DNA of 47,822 nt from an uncultured Granulosicoccaceae bacterium. GTDB lineage: Bacteria > Pseudomonadota > Gammaproteobacteria > Granulosicoccales > Granulosicoccaceae. Of the stretch, positions 35,777-44,105 are shown piece after piece. Position 1 is the first letter of the stretch. Each line of letters begins with the position of its first letter. The notes below the pieces were generated by a model. That model made no database searches and had not been told where the DNA came from. It saw only the letters and a list, made by a program, of their open reading frames with translations. The DNA lies in assembly GCA_937922945.1 (NCBI GenBank), contig CAKZUP010000117.1, positions 1-47,822 of the forward strand, read 5' to 3'. The position numbers were made by a program, and so were the translations under genes.

Positions 35777-37030
35777 TCAGCTGATACTCATCTGGCGCTT
35801 GCCGAGTTCGGTGAGATCATCAACCGTTGCTCGTCCCTTGAAATCAACTTCGTAATCTTCTGCCGCAAAGTCTGGTGCGCTTTTGCCTGCAATAAAATGG
35901 GCCGCTTGCTTTTGAGCGTAAGCCTCATTTTTCGCACAGGCCGGGCTAGCGCCAATGTAAATCACACTCGCGAAGTCATCGCCGTTGTGCTCGCTTCCCA
36001 CCGCATGTATTACATCGGGATGCCACCACACAGTGTCTCCGGGTGCCACTGTTTGAATGGTGGTAATGGCCTCATAAATATCCGGATGCCACTCCTGACT
36101 GACACCCAATGCGCGCCCTGGCTTGGCAAGACACAGCTCGTTATCTGGTATGTCATCTTGAAGTGATCGCAATAAAACATAACCAATGGCGTTCGCTATG
36201 GGCAACAACTGTAGCGTGCCGTCATTTGGACCTTGCTCGGTTAACGCGGTCCAGCCTTGAAAGGTTCGAAACATAGAACTCACTGCCGGAGAATCGTATT
36301 CGCGTGTTTGTGTTCGATACGCTGCACGCCAAGGGTCGTATTGATCAAATTGGCCTGCGTATATTGATTTGTAGATCTGCTGATAAGCCGGATCGACCCA
36401 CCGTTCATAGGAACCGGCATCCATGTGCGGAGATAAACCGAGCGTGGTATCACCCGGTGCGCGGCGACGTGTTCGGTCTGCATAGGTTAATTCAATATCA
36501 GGATTAAACTCTGGCCCTGCAGGGGCGTCAGTATCCCAGAGGTTATTCAAAAACCGTTTGGTATCGGCCATGGATTCAGCCTGACGCGCCATTACTTGCG
36601 GCCGCGACCAGTACACGCCAAAAATTTGCGGCCTTGCATCTTTCAAATCGCCAAAATAGTTATCGAGCCCGGCTTTCTCCTTTGCTTTGTTGTAGTACTG
36701 ATTTGAATCCAGGTATTCACCGAGTTCGCTATTCCAGTCTTCCGCCTGTTGTCTTTCAAATACATTGCGAACGATCACACAACCACGTTGGCGGATTTGT
36801 GCAATGTCTTCTGGCGTTATTTCATTGTGCTTGATAGCGCGATACGACACTTCTGGTATTACTGATTGGTTGTTTGCTTTGCGATTGTTAATGCCCTCTA
36901 CTAAAGAAAGCATGATGTCACGGCACTTTGAAAAGTGGGCTGCAACATCGTTATTGCTTTTCAGCGCTTTTTTGGTTTGCGCAATAAACTGCTCAGGAAA
37001 ATCAGTTGAATTGAAATCCACGTTACTCAT
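35777..37030 (-). CDS. DUF1479 (YbiU-like) putative Fe(II)/2-oxoglutarate oxygenase
   Basis: A 417-residue protein like E. coli YbiU. The start-half has IRQRGCVIVRNVFERQQAEDW, and the jelly-roll metal site is SPHMDAG (H202, D204) with a distal His in WWHPDVIHAVG (H337 or H342). FQGWTALTEQGPNDGTLQLLP fits the double-stranded beta-helix core. Fe(II)/2OG enzymes hydroxylate or cleave small molecules; for DUF1479 no substrate is established that I know of. Its place between an SDR gene (114 bases upstream on its strand) and a zinc dehydrogenase, facing a sugar ABC operon, suggests it acts on the imported sugar or a derivative. Confidence 0.85.
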   Translation of the reverse strand: MSNVDFNSTDFPEQFIAQTKKALKSNNDVAAHFSKCRDIMLSLVEGINNRKANNQSVIPEVSYRAIKHNEITPEDIAQIRQRGCVIVRNVFERQQAEDWNSELGEYLDSNQYYNKAKEKAGLDNYFGDLKDARPQIFGVYWSRPQVMARQAESMADTKRFLNNLWDTDAPAGPEFNPDIELTYADRTRRRAPGDTTLGLSPHMDAGSYERWVDPAYQQIYKSIYAGQFDQYDPWRAAYRTQTREYDSPAVSSMFRTFQGWTALTEQGPNDGTLQLLPIANAIGYVLLRSLQDDIPDNELCLAKPGRALGVSQEWHPDIYEAITTIQTVAPGDTVWWHPDVIHAVGSEHNGDDFASVIYIGASPACAKNEAYAQKQAAHFIAGKSAPDFAAEDYEVDFKGRATVDDLTELGKRQMSIS

Positions 37031-37120
37031 GCAGGCATCTCACTGGTAGTCTCTCACTAGCACTCTCTCATTTACACTGATTGATTAGAACAAATATTGT
37101 TGATAACGATACACCTCTAT

Positions 37121-37148
37121 TAGCGACTCACTAATAGCGACTCACTAA
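37121..37148. repeat. Perfect tandem 14-base repeat over the SDR stop codon
   Basis: TAGCGACTCACTAA occurs twice with no gap (37121-37134 and 37135-37148). The second copy contains the SDR stop codon (CTA on this strand, 37145-37147), so one unit may have arisen by slippage. Confidence 0.6.
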
Positions 37149-37876
37149 ACAGCCGAAAATCCTCCATCAACGGGCAGGCATACGCCTGATATCATTGCGG
37201 CTGCATCAGAGAGCAGGAAAACGATCGGGCCGGCGCAGTCTTGCTCGGTGGCCCATTTGTGAAGCGGCATAGTCTCAAGCAGCGGCCCACCGATATCGTC
37301 ACGTCCCCAATACCACTCTGACATGGGCGTCATAACCACCGTCGGGTTAACCGCGTTGACGCGAATGTTATGTTTGCCTAGCTCCAAAGCAGATACGCGA
37401 GTCATTGCGTCAACAGCTCCTTTCGATGCAGCATACGATACATGACCTGCCAACCCGATTAACGAGGCCTGACTTGATACGTTAACAATAGCACCACCTT
37501 TCCCCGCGTTTATCATCGACTTTGATGCGTACTTGGTGATCAGCAGTGTTCCGCGCGAGTTAATGTCAATGACCTTGTCAAAAACCCCAATGTCTGTGTC
37601 CATTGGCGTTGCTATCTCGCCACCCCAGCCGCCGCAATTGACTACACCATAAAGTTCGATCTCGGAAAGTGCTGATTGAATTTCATCTTCTGATGTCAGG
37701 TCGAAGATCAGTGTTCTGCAGCCGGTATCGGAGCTAAGTGCACTCAGGCGCTCCTGATTTCTTCCGGCAGCGATAACATCCGCACCCTCATTCGCCAATA
37801 ACCTGACCGTTGCTGCACCAATGCCGCCAGTTGCACCTGTAACAAGGATGGGGCGGGTTTTCAGTCCTGTTTCCAT
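37145..37876 (-). CDS. SDR oxidoreductase, L-xylulose-reductase-like
   Basis: A 243-residue classical short-chain dehydrogenase. TGATGGIG (13-20) is the cofactor loop; the catalytic set is S134/S135, Y148 and K152 in VNVSSQAS and SYAASKG. NPTVVMTPM after Asn178 is the string found in L-xylulose reductase/carbonyl reductase (DCXR) relatives, and the C-terminal LPVDGGF fits. The GRN at 38-40 after the second strand favours NADP. It probably interconverts a ketose and a sugar alcohol or oxidises a sugar. It leads the minus-strand arm, divergent from the sugar ABC operon across 207 bases. AGG lies 8 bases before the ATG. Confidence 0.9.
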   Translation of the reverse strand: METGLKTRPILVTGATGGIGAATVRLLANEGADVIAAGRNQERLSALSSDTGCRTLIFDLTSEDEIQSALSEIELYGVVNCGGWGGEIATPMDTDIGVFDKVIDINSRGTLLITKYASKSMINAGKGGAIVNVSSQASLIGLAGHVSYAASKGAVDAMTRVSALELGKHNIRVNAVNPTVVMTPMSEWYWGRDDIGGPLLETMPLHKWATEQDCAGPIVFLLSDAAAMISGVCLPVDGGFSAV

Positions 37877-37905
37877 TTCATACCTGCGCTTGGTTTAACT
37901 CCAAC

Positions 37906-37971
37906 TTACCTTGTCCATCTGGGTAACGCAATGCTGTAAAGGCACAAAAAAGTACTGAAAACAGTAGCATT
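37906..37971. promoter_or_regulatory. Control region between SDR arm and ABC operon
   Basis: The divergent gap holds CTGGGTAACGCAATG (37919-37933; identical to 11187-11201), with TTACC (37906-37910) facing GGTAA (37922-37926), and a perfect palindrome TACTG-AAAA-CAGTA (37953-37966). Outer arms AATGCT (37930-37935) and AGCATT (37966-37971) also pair. One or more operators are likely, but no regulator gene is adjacent. Confidence 0.35.
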
Positions 37972-38083
37972 TTCGCTGCGGTGCAGTTAATCTCAGGAAT
38001 CCCTTCGTGTAAAGGTACTGTGTTTACAATACAAACATCAATAAAAAACCAACACTATTAGAAAACAACTTTGGAGGTTGAAT

Positions 38084-39547
38084 ATGTCCCTACGTATTAC
38101 ATTACTGACGGCGCTGCTCGGAACTGCCATTGGCGGCACCGCCATGGCGCAGGATTTCAGCGGTGTTACCGTGAATGTGCTTACACGTCCTGGCTATGTG
38201 ATTGCCGGGCCGCTTATCGATCGTGGTAAAGACTTTGAGGAGATGACGGGCGCTAAAATCGTTGTCACAGAAGTCCCGTTCGCAGAGATTTTCCCGAAAA
38301 TTCAAAATGACTGGGCAACCGGTACTAACTCAATCGATGTTGGTGTGTTTGCCGCTGGCTGGGGCGTTGAATTGGATGCTGCCGGTTTATTGGAGGACCT
38401 CGATCCATACATTGCTGAAGATGACAAAATTAAGCTCGACGACATTGCGCCGTATTTTCGCGAGTTCGGTCAAAAGGTGGGTGGTAAAACAAAACTCCTG
38501 ATGGTCGATGGTGACTTTCAAATGGTTTACTACAGAACAGATATATTGTCAGATGCAGGAATTGAACCGCCAAAAACATGGGAAGAGTATCTCGATGTTG
38601 CATCGAAGATTCATGGTAAAGACATGAATGGCGATGGTGAAGCAGACTATGGTTCATGCATATTCAAAAAGCGCAACGCACAGTCGTATTTTGCCATTCA
38701 AACATTTGCTGCACCTATCGTTCAAACTCAGGGCACAGCACAGGGTTTCCATTTCGACAATTCAACCATGAAGCCCATTATTAACAACGCGGGTTGGAAA
38801 AAAGCCTTCGAGCTTTACAAAGCAACTGGTGAGTTCGGTCCTCCTGAAGAACTCAACATGGATATCGGTGATACGCGAGCACTGTTCAAAGCAGGTCGTT
38901 GCGGATTGTTGGTTGAGTGGGGCGATCCTGGCACTTTGCAACTTGCAGACGATGCAACAGCGATTAAAGGCAAGCTTTATGCTATTTCGGCCATTGGCTC
39001 AACTGAAGTACTCGACCGTGAAACCGGCGAGCTGGTTCCTGTAACGGCTGAAACTGCTCCGCATTCAATCGATGGCATAAACTACGCGCCGTTTGCAGCC
39101 TTTGGTGGCTGGGCAGGCGCCGTAAACAAAGGTGCTGATGAAAAAACCAAAGCGGCTGCTTACGCGTTTCTTTCTCACATGAATCAGCCAGAGCAGTCTG
39201 GTGTTGACGTAACCATCGGTGAAACCGGCTATAACCCTTATCGCATTTCGCAGTTAGAGAATATTGATCTCTGGGTTGATGCAGGTATGCCACGTGAGCT
39301 TGCAGAGAACTATCTTGGCGCTATCAATGGTGCCATTGATAATCTCAATATGGCTTCTGACATGAAGATTCCCGGCGCACAACAATACACAGGTGTTGTT
39401 CTGGACACAGAACTCGCCCGCTATCTGGCTGGTGAGATTACTGTAGATGAAGCGCTTGAAAACATCGAAGAGGGTTGGGAAGAGATCACTGAAGACTTCG
39501 GTCGTGATGAGCAGGTTGAAGCTCAAGGCCTTGCGCTCGGTTCGTAA
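38084..39547 (+). CDS. ABC transporter extracellular sugar-binding protein (family 1)
   Basis: A periplasmic protein of about 487 residues. The signal peptide ends at TAMA/QD (residue 22). The fold markers are FEEMTGAKIVVTEVPFAEIFPKI, YYRTDILSDAGIEPPKTWEEYLD and MNGDGEADYG near the hinge, followed by GRCGLLVEWGDPG. It should bind an oligosaccharide, sugar or sugar derivative and hand it to the permeases downstream. ATG 38084 is preferred to TTG 38078, as GGAGG is 6 bases before it. It is the first gene of the plus-strand arm, and the following permease begins 57 bases on. Confidence 0.92.
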   Translation: MSLRITLLTALLGTAIGGTAMAQDFSGVTVNVLTRPGYVIAGPLIDRGKDFEEMTGAKIVVTEVPFAEIFPKIQNDWATGTNSIDVGVFAAGWGVELDAAGLLEDLDPYIAEDDKIKLDDIAPYFREFGQKVGGKTKLLMVDGDFQMVYYRTDILSDAGIEPPKTWEEYLDVASKIHGKDMNGDGEADYGSCIFKKRNAQSYFAIQTFAAPIVQTQGTAQGFHFDNSTMKPIINNAGWKKAFELYKATGEFGPPEELNMDIGDTRALFKAGRCGLLVEWGDPGTLQLADDATAIKGKLYAISAIGSTEVLDRETGELVPVTAETAPHSIDGINYAPFAAFGGWAGAVNKGADEKTKAAAYAFLSHMNQPEQSGVDVTIGETGYNPYRISQLENIDLWVDAGMPRELAENYLGAINGAIDNLNMASDMKIPGAQQYTGVVLDTELARYLAGEITVDEALENIEEGWEEITEDFGRDEQVEAQGLALGS

Positions 39548-39604
39548 TCTTGGTAGTCCATAATCGATATAACTACTCAATAAAGATGCTAAAGCAAAAG
39601 CGAT

Positions 39605-40759
39605 ATGTCATCTGAAAACGGTACGCGCCAGCCAGCGTCTTTTCTGGCTGGCGCAACACGACGGGAACGTTTTAGTGAATGGGTAGATCGGCATGCCGGT
39701 ACGTTTTTTATCGCACCGGCGGTAACGCTGATTTTAATATTCGCTATATTTCCTACCATCTATTCACTTTTCTTCGCCGTAAGTCGTGTGAGATTTACTC
39801 CTGACGGTTTGAAGTTTCGCTATGTCGGGTTTCGTAATTTTTCCAAACAGTTTTTTGGCAGTGCCGAAGTCCATTTTCTGGGTCGCACCGAACCCGTCCA
39901 CATCATTGGAATGACAATATTCGCAATCCTTTTAATAGCGATTGTATGGTGGTGGATTCGATCTTTTAAAAAAGCAACTTGGGTAGGCATGATCGGACGC
40001 ACTATCTCTGCCGCCATGGGGATATTTCTTGGCTGGATACTGTGTGCATCGCTCTTGTCCGGCAACTCAATAGGCACGCTTTACACAACACTGTTCTATG
40101 TGATCGTGGGTTGCTCACTCCAGTTTATTATTGGAACCGGTTTGGCGTTTTTGTGTTCGCAACCCATATCGGGCAAGAATTTTTTCCGCGTCGTATTTTT
40201 TATTCCACTAATGATCACACCGTTGGGAATTGGTTACGCCATGCGAATGCTTGCCGACGTGACCAAGGGACCAATACAGCCAATACTCGGCATATTTGGT
40301 CTTGAAAACTGGGTATGGTCCGTTGATGCATGGTCAGCCCGTTTCGTTATGATGATTGGTGACTCTTGGCAGTGGATCCCGTTTATTTTTATTTGCATGC
40401 TAGCCGCGCTTGAAAATATTCCTCGCGATCATGTAGAAGCGGCGCAGGTAGACGGTGCGTCAAGTTTTCAGATTTTTCGCGAAATTACCTGGCCTCAAAT
40501 TGTGCCCGTTGCCGTTACAGTGCTACTCATCCGTATGATCGAAGCGTTCAAGATTGTAGACTTACCCAATATTATGACTGGTGGTGGCCCCGGTTCTGCC
40601 ACCGAATCAATGACGTTGAACTCCATGTATATCTGGCGTGCAAACGATCTGGGTTCTTCTGCGGCAATAGCGTATTTGCTACTGATACTAACGGTAGTTG
40701 TTTGTGCATCGTTTTTTAATTACGTGGTTCTCGGTCGAATAAGAAGGCCCAGCAAATGA
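39605..40759 (+). CDS. Sugar ABC permease, MalF/UgpA type, enlarged
   Basis: A 384-residue inner-membrane permease. The EAA loop is EAAQVDGASSFQIFREITWP near residue 280, which docks to the ATPase, and DLPNIMTGGGPGSATE follows. Usual members of this type have about 290-320 residues and six helices; here an insert between helices 1 and 2 (about 90-165) adds at least two hydrophobic segments (MTIFAILLIAIVWWWI and GRTISAAMGIFLGWIL). The next gene overlaps by 4 bases. With the binding protein, the second permease and the ATPase it makes a complete importer. Confidence 0.92.
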   Translation: MSSENGTRQPASFLAGATRRERFSEWVDRHAGTFFIAPAVTLILIFAIFPTIYSLFFAVSRVRFTPDGLKFRYVGFRNFSKQFFGSAEVHFLGRTEPVHIIGMTIFAILLIAIVWWWIRSFKKATWVGMIGRTISAAMGIFLGWILCASLLSGNSIGTLYTTLFYVIVGCSLQFIIGTGLAFLCSQPISGKNFFRVVFFIPLMITPLGIGYAMRMLADVTKGPIQPILGIFGLENWVWSVDAWSARFVMMIGDSWQWIPFIFICMLAALENIPRDHVEAAQVDGASSFQIFREITWPQIVPVAVTVLLIRMIEAFKIVDLPNIMTGGGPGSATESMTLNSMYIWRANDLGSSAAIAYLLLILTVVVCASFFNYVVLGRIRRPSK

Positions 40760-41940
40760 CTGACAGCAGCTATCGTTTTGAGTCTTCACGTAAAACGTTT
40801 ATGCAACGATTGTTTGAGGCTCCGGCGGTTGGGAAAATGTCGCTCGCCGCAAAGATCGTTGCCTACACCTTGCTTATCGGCTGGACCATTGTGGTCATGT
40901 TTCCGATCTACTGGGTCCTCATTACCTCCTTTAAAGATCAGGCCGCAGTAAACCAGGGGCCGTTCTACCTACCGTTCATTGATTTTCAACCGACACTCGA
41001 TGCATGGCGCGTGCAGTTCACTGAAGACGCGCATTGCAACATCGCATCTATCGGGCGTCAGTTTGGCTTACTCGCTTACAACAGCGTGGCGTTTGTACTA
41101 TCCCCGTTTGTGTCAATAGCGCCAATGGAGCCACAGATTTGCAAGATCTATCTGGCTTTCACTAATTCAATCGTTATCAGTATTTTTTCAACTGCGCTGT
41201 GTGTGTTGGTTGGTTCGATGGCGGCCTACGCTCTGGCGCGTATTCAGTATGCACCAAAGTTCGGCAATATCATGATGTTCGTGCTGTTGATCATTGGCAT
41301 CATATTGGCCACAAGCTACTACAAAGTGCCGTGGTGGGTATCCACCACAGTGGCGCTGGTCATGTTCTTTTTTCTGGTGCGAGCAGTGGGGCGTTTTTTC
41401 ACGATGAAGCTTGGCAATGGCGACATATTGTTCTGGATTATTTCGCAACGTATCTTACCGCCTATCGTTGTGGTGATTCCTATCTATGTGATGTTTCAAG
41501 CCGTTAAACTGCTCGACACTCACCTTGCTTTGATCTTGCTTTATGCCGTTGCCAATATGCCTATTGTTGTTTGGTTGATGCACGATTTTTTTGCCAATCT
41601 TCCGATAGAGCTAGAGGAGTCTGCACAACTCGATGGTGCATCCCGATTGGGCATTTTCAGGGAGATTGTTTTGCCTCTGACGCGTCCCGGCCTTGCTGCC
41701 ACGACTCTTCTCATTCTTGTTTTGAGTTGGAACGAGTACCTTTTCGCTGTTTTTCTGGCAACAGTGAAAGTACAAACCATGCCGATTATGGTGGCTGCAA
41801 AGAATACCGGTGAGAAAGGTATATTCTGGTGGGAGATGAGTGCGTTGATTGTGGTGATGATCATTCCTGTAATCATAATGGCGATTTTACTAACACGGTT
41901 TATTTCCAAAGGCGTGTTATCTGGCGCGATAAAGGGTTAA
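40756..41940 (+). CDS. Sugar ABC permease, MalG type, enlarged
   Basis: A 394-residue inner-membrane permease, about 100 residues longer than the usual 280-300. The EAA-type loop reads EESAQLDGASRLGIFREIVLPL near residue 290. Hydrophobic segments include an N-terminal helix (LLIGWTIVVMFPIYWVLITSF) and an extra pair, MMFVLLIIGIILATSYY and STTVALVMFFFLVRAVG, before the conserved ISQRILPPIVVVIPIY. It thus carries an insert analogous to that in the partner permease. The ATG lies within the stop of the previous gene (ATGA), so translation is coupled. Three bases separate it from the ATPase start. Confidence 0.92.
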   Translation: MTDSSYRFESSRKTFMQRLFEAPAVGKMSLAAKIVAYTLLIGWTIVVMFPIYWVLITSFKDQAAVNQGPFYLPFIDFQPTLDAWRVQFTEDAHCNIASIGRQFGLLAYNSVAFVLSPFVSIAPMEPQICKIYLAFTNSIVISIFSTALCVLVGSMAAYALARIQYAPKFGNIMMFVLLIIGIILATSYYKVPWWVSTTVALVMFFFLVRAVGRFFTMKLGNGDILFWIISQRILPPIVVVIPIYVMFQAVKLLDTHLALILLYAVANMPIVVWLMHDFFANLPIELEESAQLDGASRLGIFREIVLPLTRPGLAATTLLILVLSWNEYLFAVFLATVKVQTMPIMVAAKNTGEKGIFWWEMSALIVVMIIPVIIMAILLTRFISKGVLSGAIKG

Positions 41941-41943
41941 CCA

Positions 41944-43014
41944 GTGACGGGTAATTTACAAAAAACATCAGTAAGATTTGAAAACATTGAAAAGAGTTTT
42001 GGCTCTGTTCAAGTACTCAAAGATTTTGACCTTGAAGTGGAACCGGGCGAGTTTGTTGTGTTGCTTGGTGCATCGGGTTCTGGAAAAACAACCGCGCTTA
42101 GAATTCTTTCTGGCCTGGAAACCCCGTCTGCAGGGCGGGTGTATATCGAAGATCAGGATGTCACTAACATCTTGCCTAAATATCGCAATATCTCCATGGT
42201 GTTTCAATCGTATGCGCTTTATCCGCATAAAACGGTTGCTGAGAACATCGGGTTTCCTCTGAAGGTTCGCAAAGTATCAAAGCAAGAGATGGATACCGCC
42301 ATAGTGGATGCTGCAAAGCAAGTGCAGCTCGACGGATTGCTGGAGCGTTTCCCGAGAGAATTGTCCGGTGGCCAAAGACAACGCGTTGCCTTAGCGCGTG
42401 CCATCATTCGCCGGCCATCGGTTTTTTTAATGGACGAACCGCTTTCCAATCTGGATGCAAAACTTCGCGGTCATATGCGAGCAGAACTCAAACACATGCA
42501 ACAATCCATGGGTATCACCACCATCTACGTGACTCACGATCAGATAGAAGCAATGACCTTGGCGCATCGGGTGGCCATACTTGAAAAGGGTGTACTGCAA
42601 CAACTCGCCACACCGGCGCAAATATACAACGACCCGGAAAATCTCTTTGTGGCACAGTTCATCGGATCGCCTCCGATGAATGTTGTTCATGGTTCACTTG
42701 AGGGTAGCGAGTTTGTTAAGCAAGGTGTTCGCATTGACACGCTGGTTCAGGGGCGTATTGATAGGGCGGTCATGGGCATTCGACCGGAAGACTGCACAGT
42801 CGCAGCGCCGTCGGAAGCCACTGTTACAGGAAAAATATACACGAACGAACTTATCGGTGATCACACGTTGGTTACTGTGAATTGGGGCGATGATCAGATA
42901 GCGGTAAAAGCCTCCAAAGACTTTACCGGATCGCAAGGCGACGATATAGGGTTGGTTATTCCCAGTGACCGCCTTTTTGTCTTTGATGAAAACACCGGTG
43001 CCCGGGTTAGGTAA
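41944..43014 (+). CDS. ABC transporter ATP-binding protein, MalK/UgpC type
   Basis: A 356-residue ATPase that powers the permeases just upstream. Walker A GASGSGKTT (42-50), Q-loop [11 protein letters not shown], signature LSGGQ (140-144), Walker B FLMDEP (161-166) and switch VTHDQIEAMTLAH are all intact. The C-terminal regulatory (TOBE/OB) region has MGIRPEDCTV and FDENTGARVR. It is distinct from the ATPase at 712, which has a shorter C-terminus. The start is GTG, 3 bases after the permease stop; no better start exists. Expected at the cytoplasmic face of the membrane. Confidence 0.93.
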   Translation: MTGNLQKTSVRFENIEKSFGSVQVLKDFDLEVEPGEFVVLLGASGSGKTTALRILSGLETPSAGRVYIEDQDVTNILPKYRNISMVFQSYALYPHKTVAENIGFPLKVRKVSKQEMDTAIVDAAKQVQLDGLLERFPRELSGGQRQRVALARAIIRRPSVFLMDEPLSNLDAKLRGHMRAELKHMQQSMGITTIYVTHDQIEAMTLAHRVAILEKGVLQQLATPAQIYNDPENLFVAQFIGSPPMNVVHGSLEGSEFVKQGVRIDTLVQGRIDRAVMGIRPEDCTVAAPSEATVTGKIYTNELIGDHTLVTVNWGDDQIAVKASKDFTGSQGDDIGLVIPSDRLFVFDENTGARVR

Positions 43015-43020
43015 ACCACA

Positions 43021-44100
43021 TTGTCAATCCAAATTGAACTGTACAAATCGCTATTCGACTATAAGGAAAAAACGCTCTGTACTGTTGGAGAATTCAGCGT
43101 AAGCACATTCCGTTTCAACGGTGGCGTTAACGCGCTGCGAATGAAAAACGCGCGCGGAGAAATTGTGTTACTGCCGTATCAAGGCATGCAGGTGTGGCGG
43201 GCAAGTTTCGATGGTCGCGAACTCACCATGCGCTCCATGTTTGAGCAACCGAAAAACACCCAGACGTATCTTGAAACGTATGGCGCGTTCCTTATTCATT
43301 GCGGTATTACCGGTCTTGGGGCTCCTGGCCCGGACGATAATCATCCGTTGCATGGTGAACTGCCAAATGCCCCGATGGATAGCGCGTGGTTAACTGTTGA
43401 TGAAGCTTCTGGCCGTATCGCCGTTGCGGCCGAGTACCAACACACCGTTGCGTTCAGTACAAACTACAAAGCCAGCATAAGTACACAAATGAGCGCAGGC
43501 TCAGCGCTGCTGGATGTTGAGGTTGCCGTACAAAACCTGAAACAGACACCCATGGATCTTATGTATCTGGCGCACGCGAATTTTCGCCCAGTAGACAATG
43601 GAGAGTTAATTTATTCCAGCCACTACACAGCGCAAAGTGTGCGCGTACGACAATCCATACCCGGGCACATTACCCCCAAGCCTGGGTACGAAGACTTTCT
43701 TGAAAAGCTGGCAGCCGATCCCACGTTGCATCACGTGCTAAAACCCGGCCTGGGTTTCGACCCGGAAGTGGTATTTGAAATCGATTTGAAAGCGGGTGCA
43801 GACGGATATGGCCATGCTTTGCAACAACACCCGGAAAAATTCTCCGACTACATCAGTTACCAACCAGACAAAGCGCCGGTGTGCATGCGCTGGATTTGTC
43901 GAACACCAGATCAGGATGGGCTCGGGGTCGCTTTTCCGTCGACATCTGGCGTTGAGGGCTACACCATTGAGAAGGGTAAGGGACGTGTTGTCAATGTGGC
44001 CGGGGGTGATACCTGGCGGATAGCCATGCGGATGGGCCATTTAACTGAGGCCGAAACGCAAGACGCTATTCAGACCATTGAAGCGATACGGTCAAGTTGA
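43021..44100 (+). CDS. DUF4432 aldose-epimerase-like protein
   Basis: A 359-residue protein with an aldose 1-epimerase-like (galactose mutarotase) beta-sandwich pattern: NGGVNALRMKNARGEIVLLPYQGMQVW, ALIHCG-like FLIHCGITGLG, and HPLHGELPNAPMDSAW, where the His residues match the ring-binding site of the fold. These features fit the family annotated DUF4432. It probably interconverts sugar anomers or binds the imported sugar in the cytoplasm. The start is TTG 43021, 6 bases after the ATPase stop; the next in-frame ATG would remove the first 40 residues, so TTG is kept. It overlaps the following gene region at its stop. Confidence 0.85.
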   Translation: MSIQIELYKSLFDYKEKTLCTVGEFSVSTFRFNGGVNALRMKNARGEIVLLPYQGMQVWRASFDGRELTMRSMFEQPKNTQTYLETYGAFLIHCGITGLGAPGPDDNHPLHGELPNAPMDSAWLTVDEASGRIAVAAEYQHTVAFSTNYKASISTQMSAGSALLDVEVAVQNLKQTPMDLMYLAHANFRPVDNGELIYSSHYTAQSVRVRQSIPGHITPKPGYEDFLEKLAADPTLHHVLKPGLGFDPEVVFEIDLKAGADGYGHALQQHPEKFSDYISYQPDKAPVCMRWICRTPDQDGLGVAFPSTSGVEGYTIEKGKGRVVNVAGGDTWRIAMRMGHLTEAETQDAIQTIEAIRSS

Positions 44101-44105
44101 TCAAC

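Noticed and set aside
37920..37934. A sigma-54-like GG-N10-GC spacing in front of the sugar ABC operon.
   Set aside because: The -12 element is poor (ATGC), and the matching sequence at 11187 has GT instead of GC. No sigma-54 activator gene is close.
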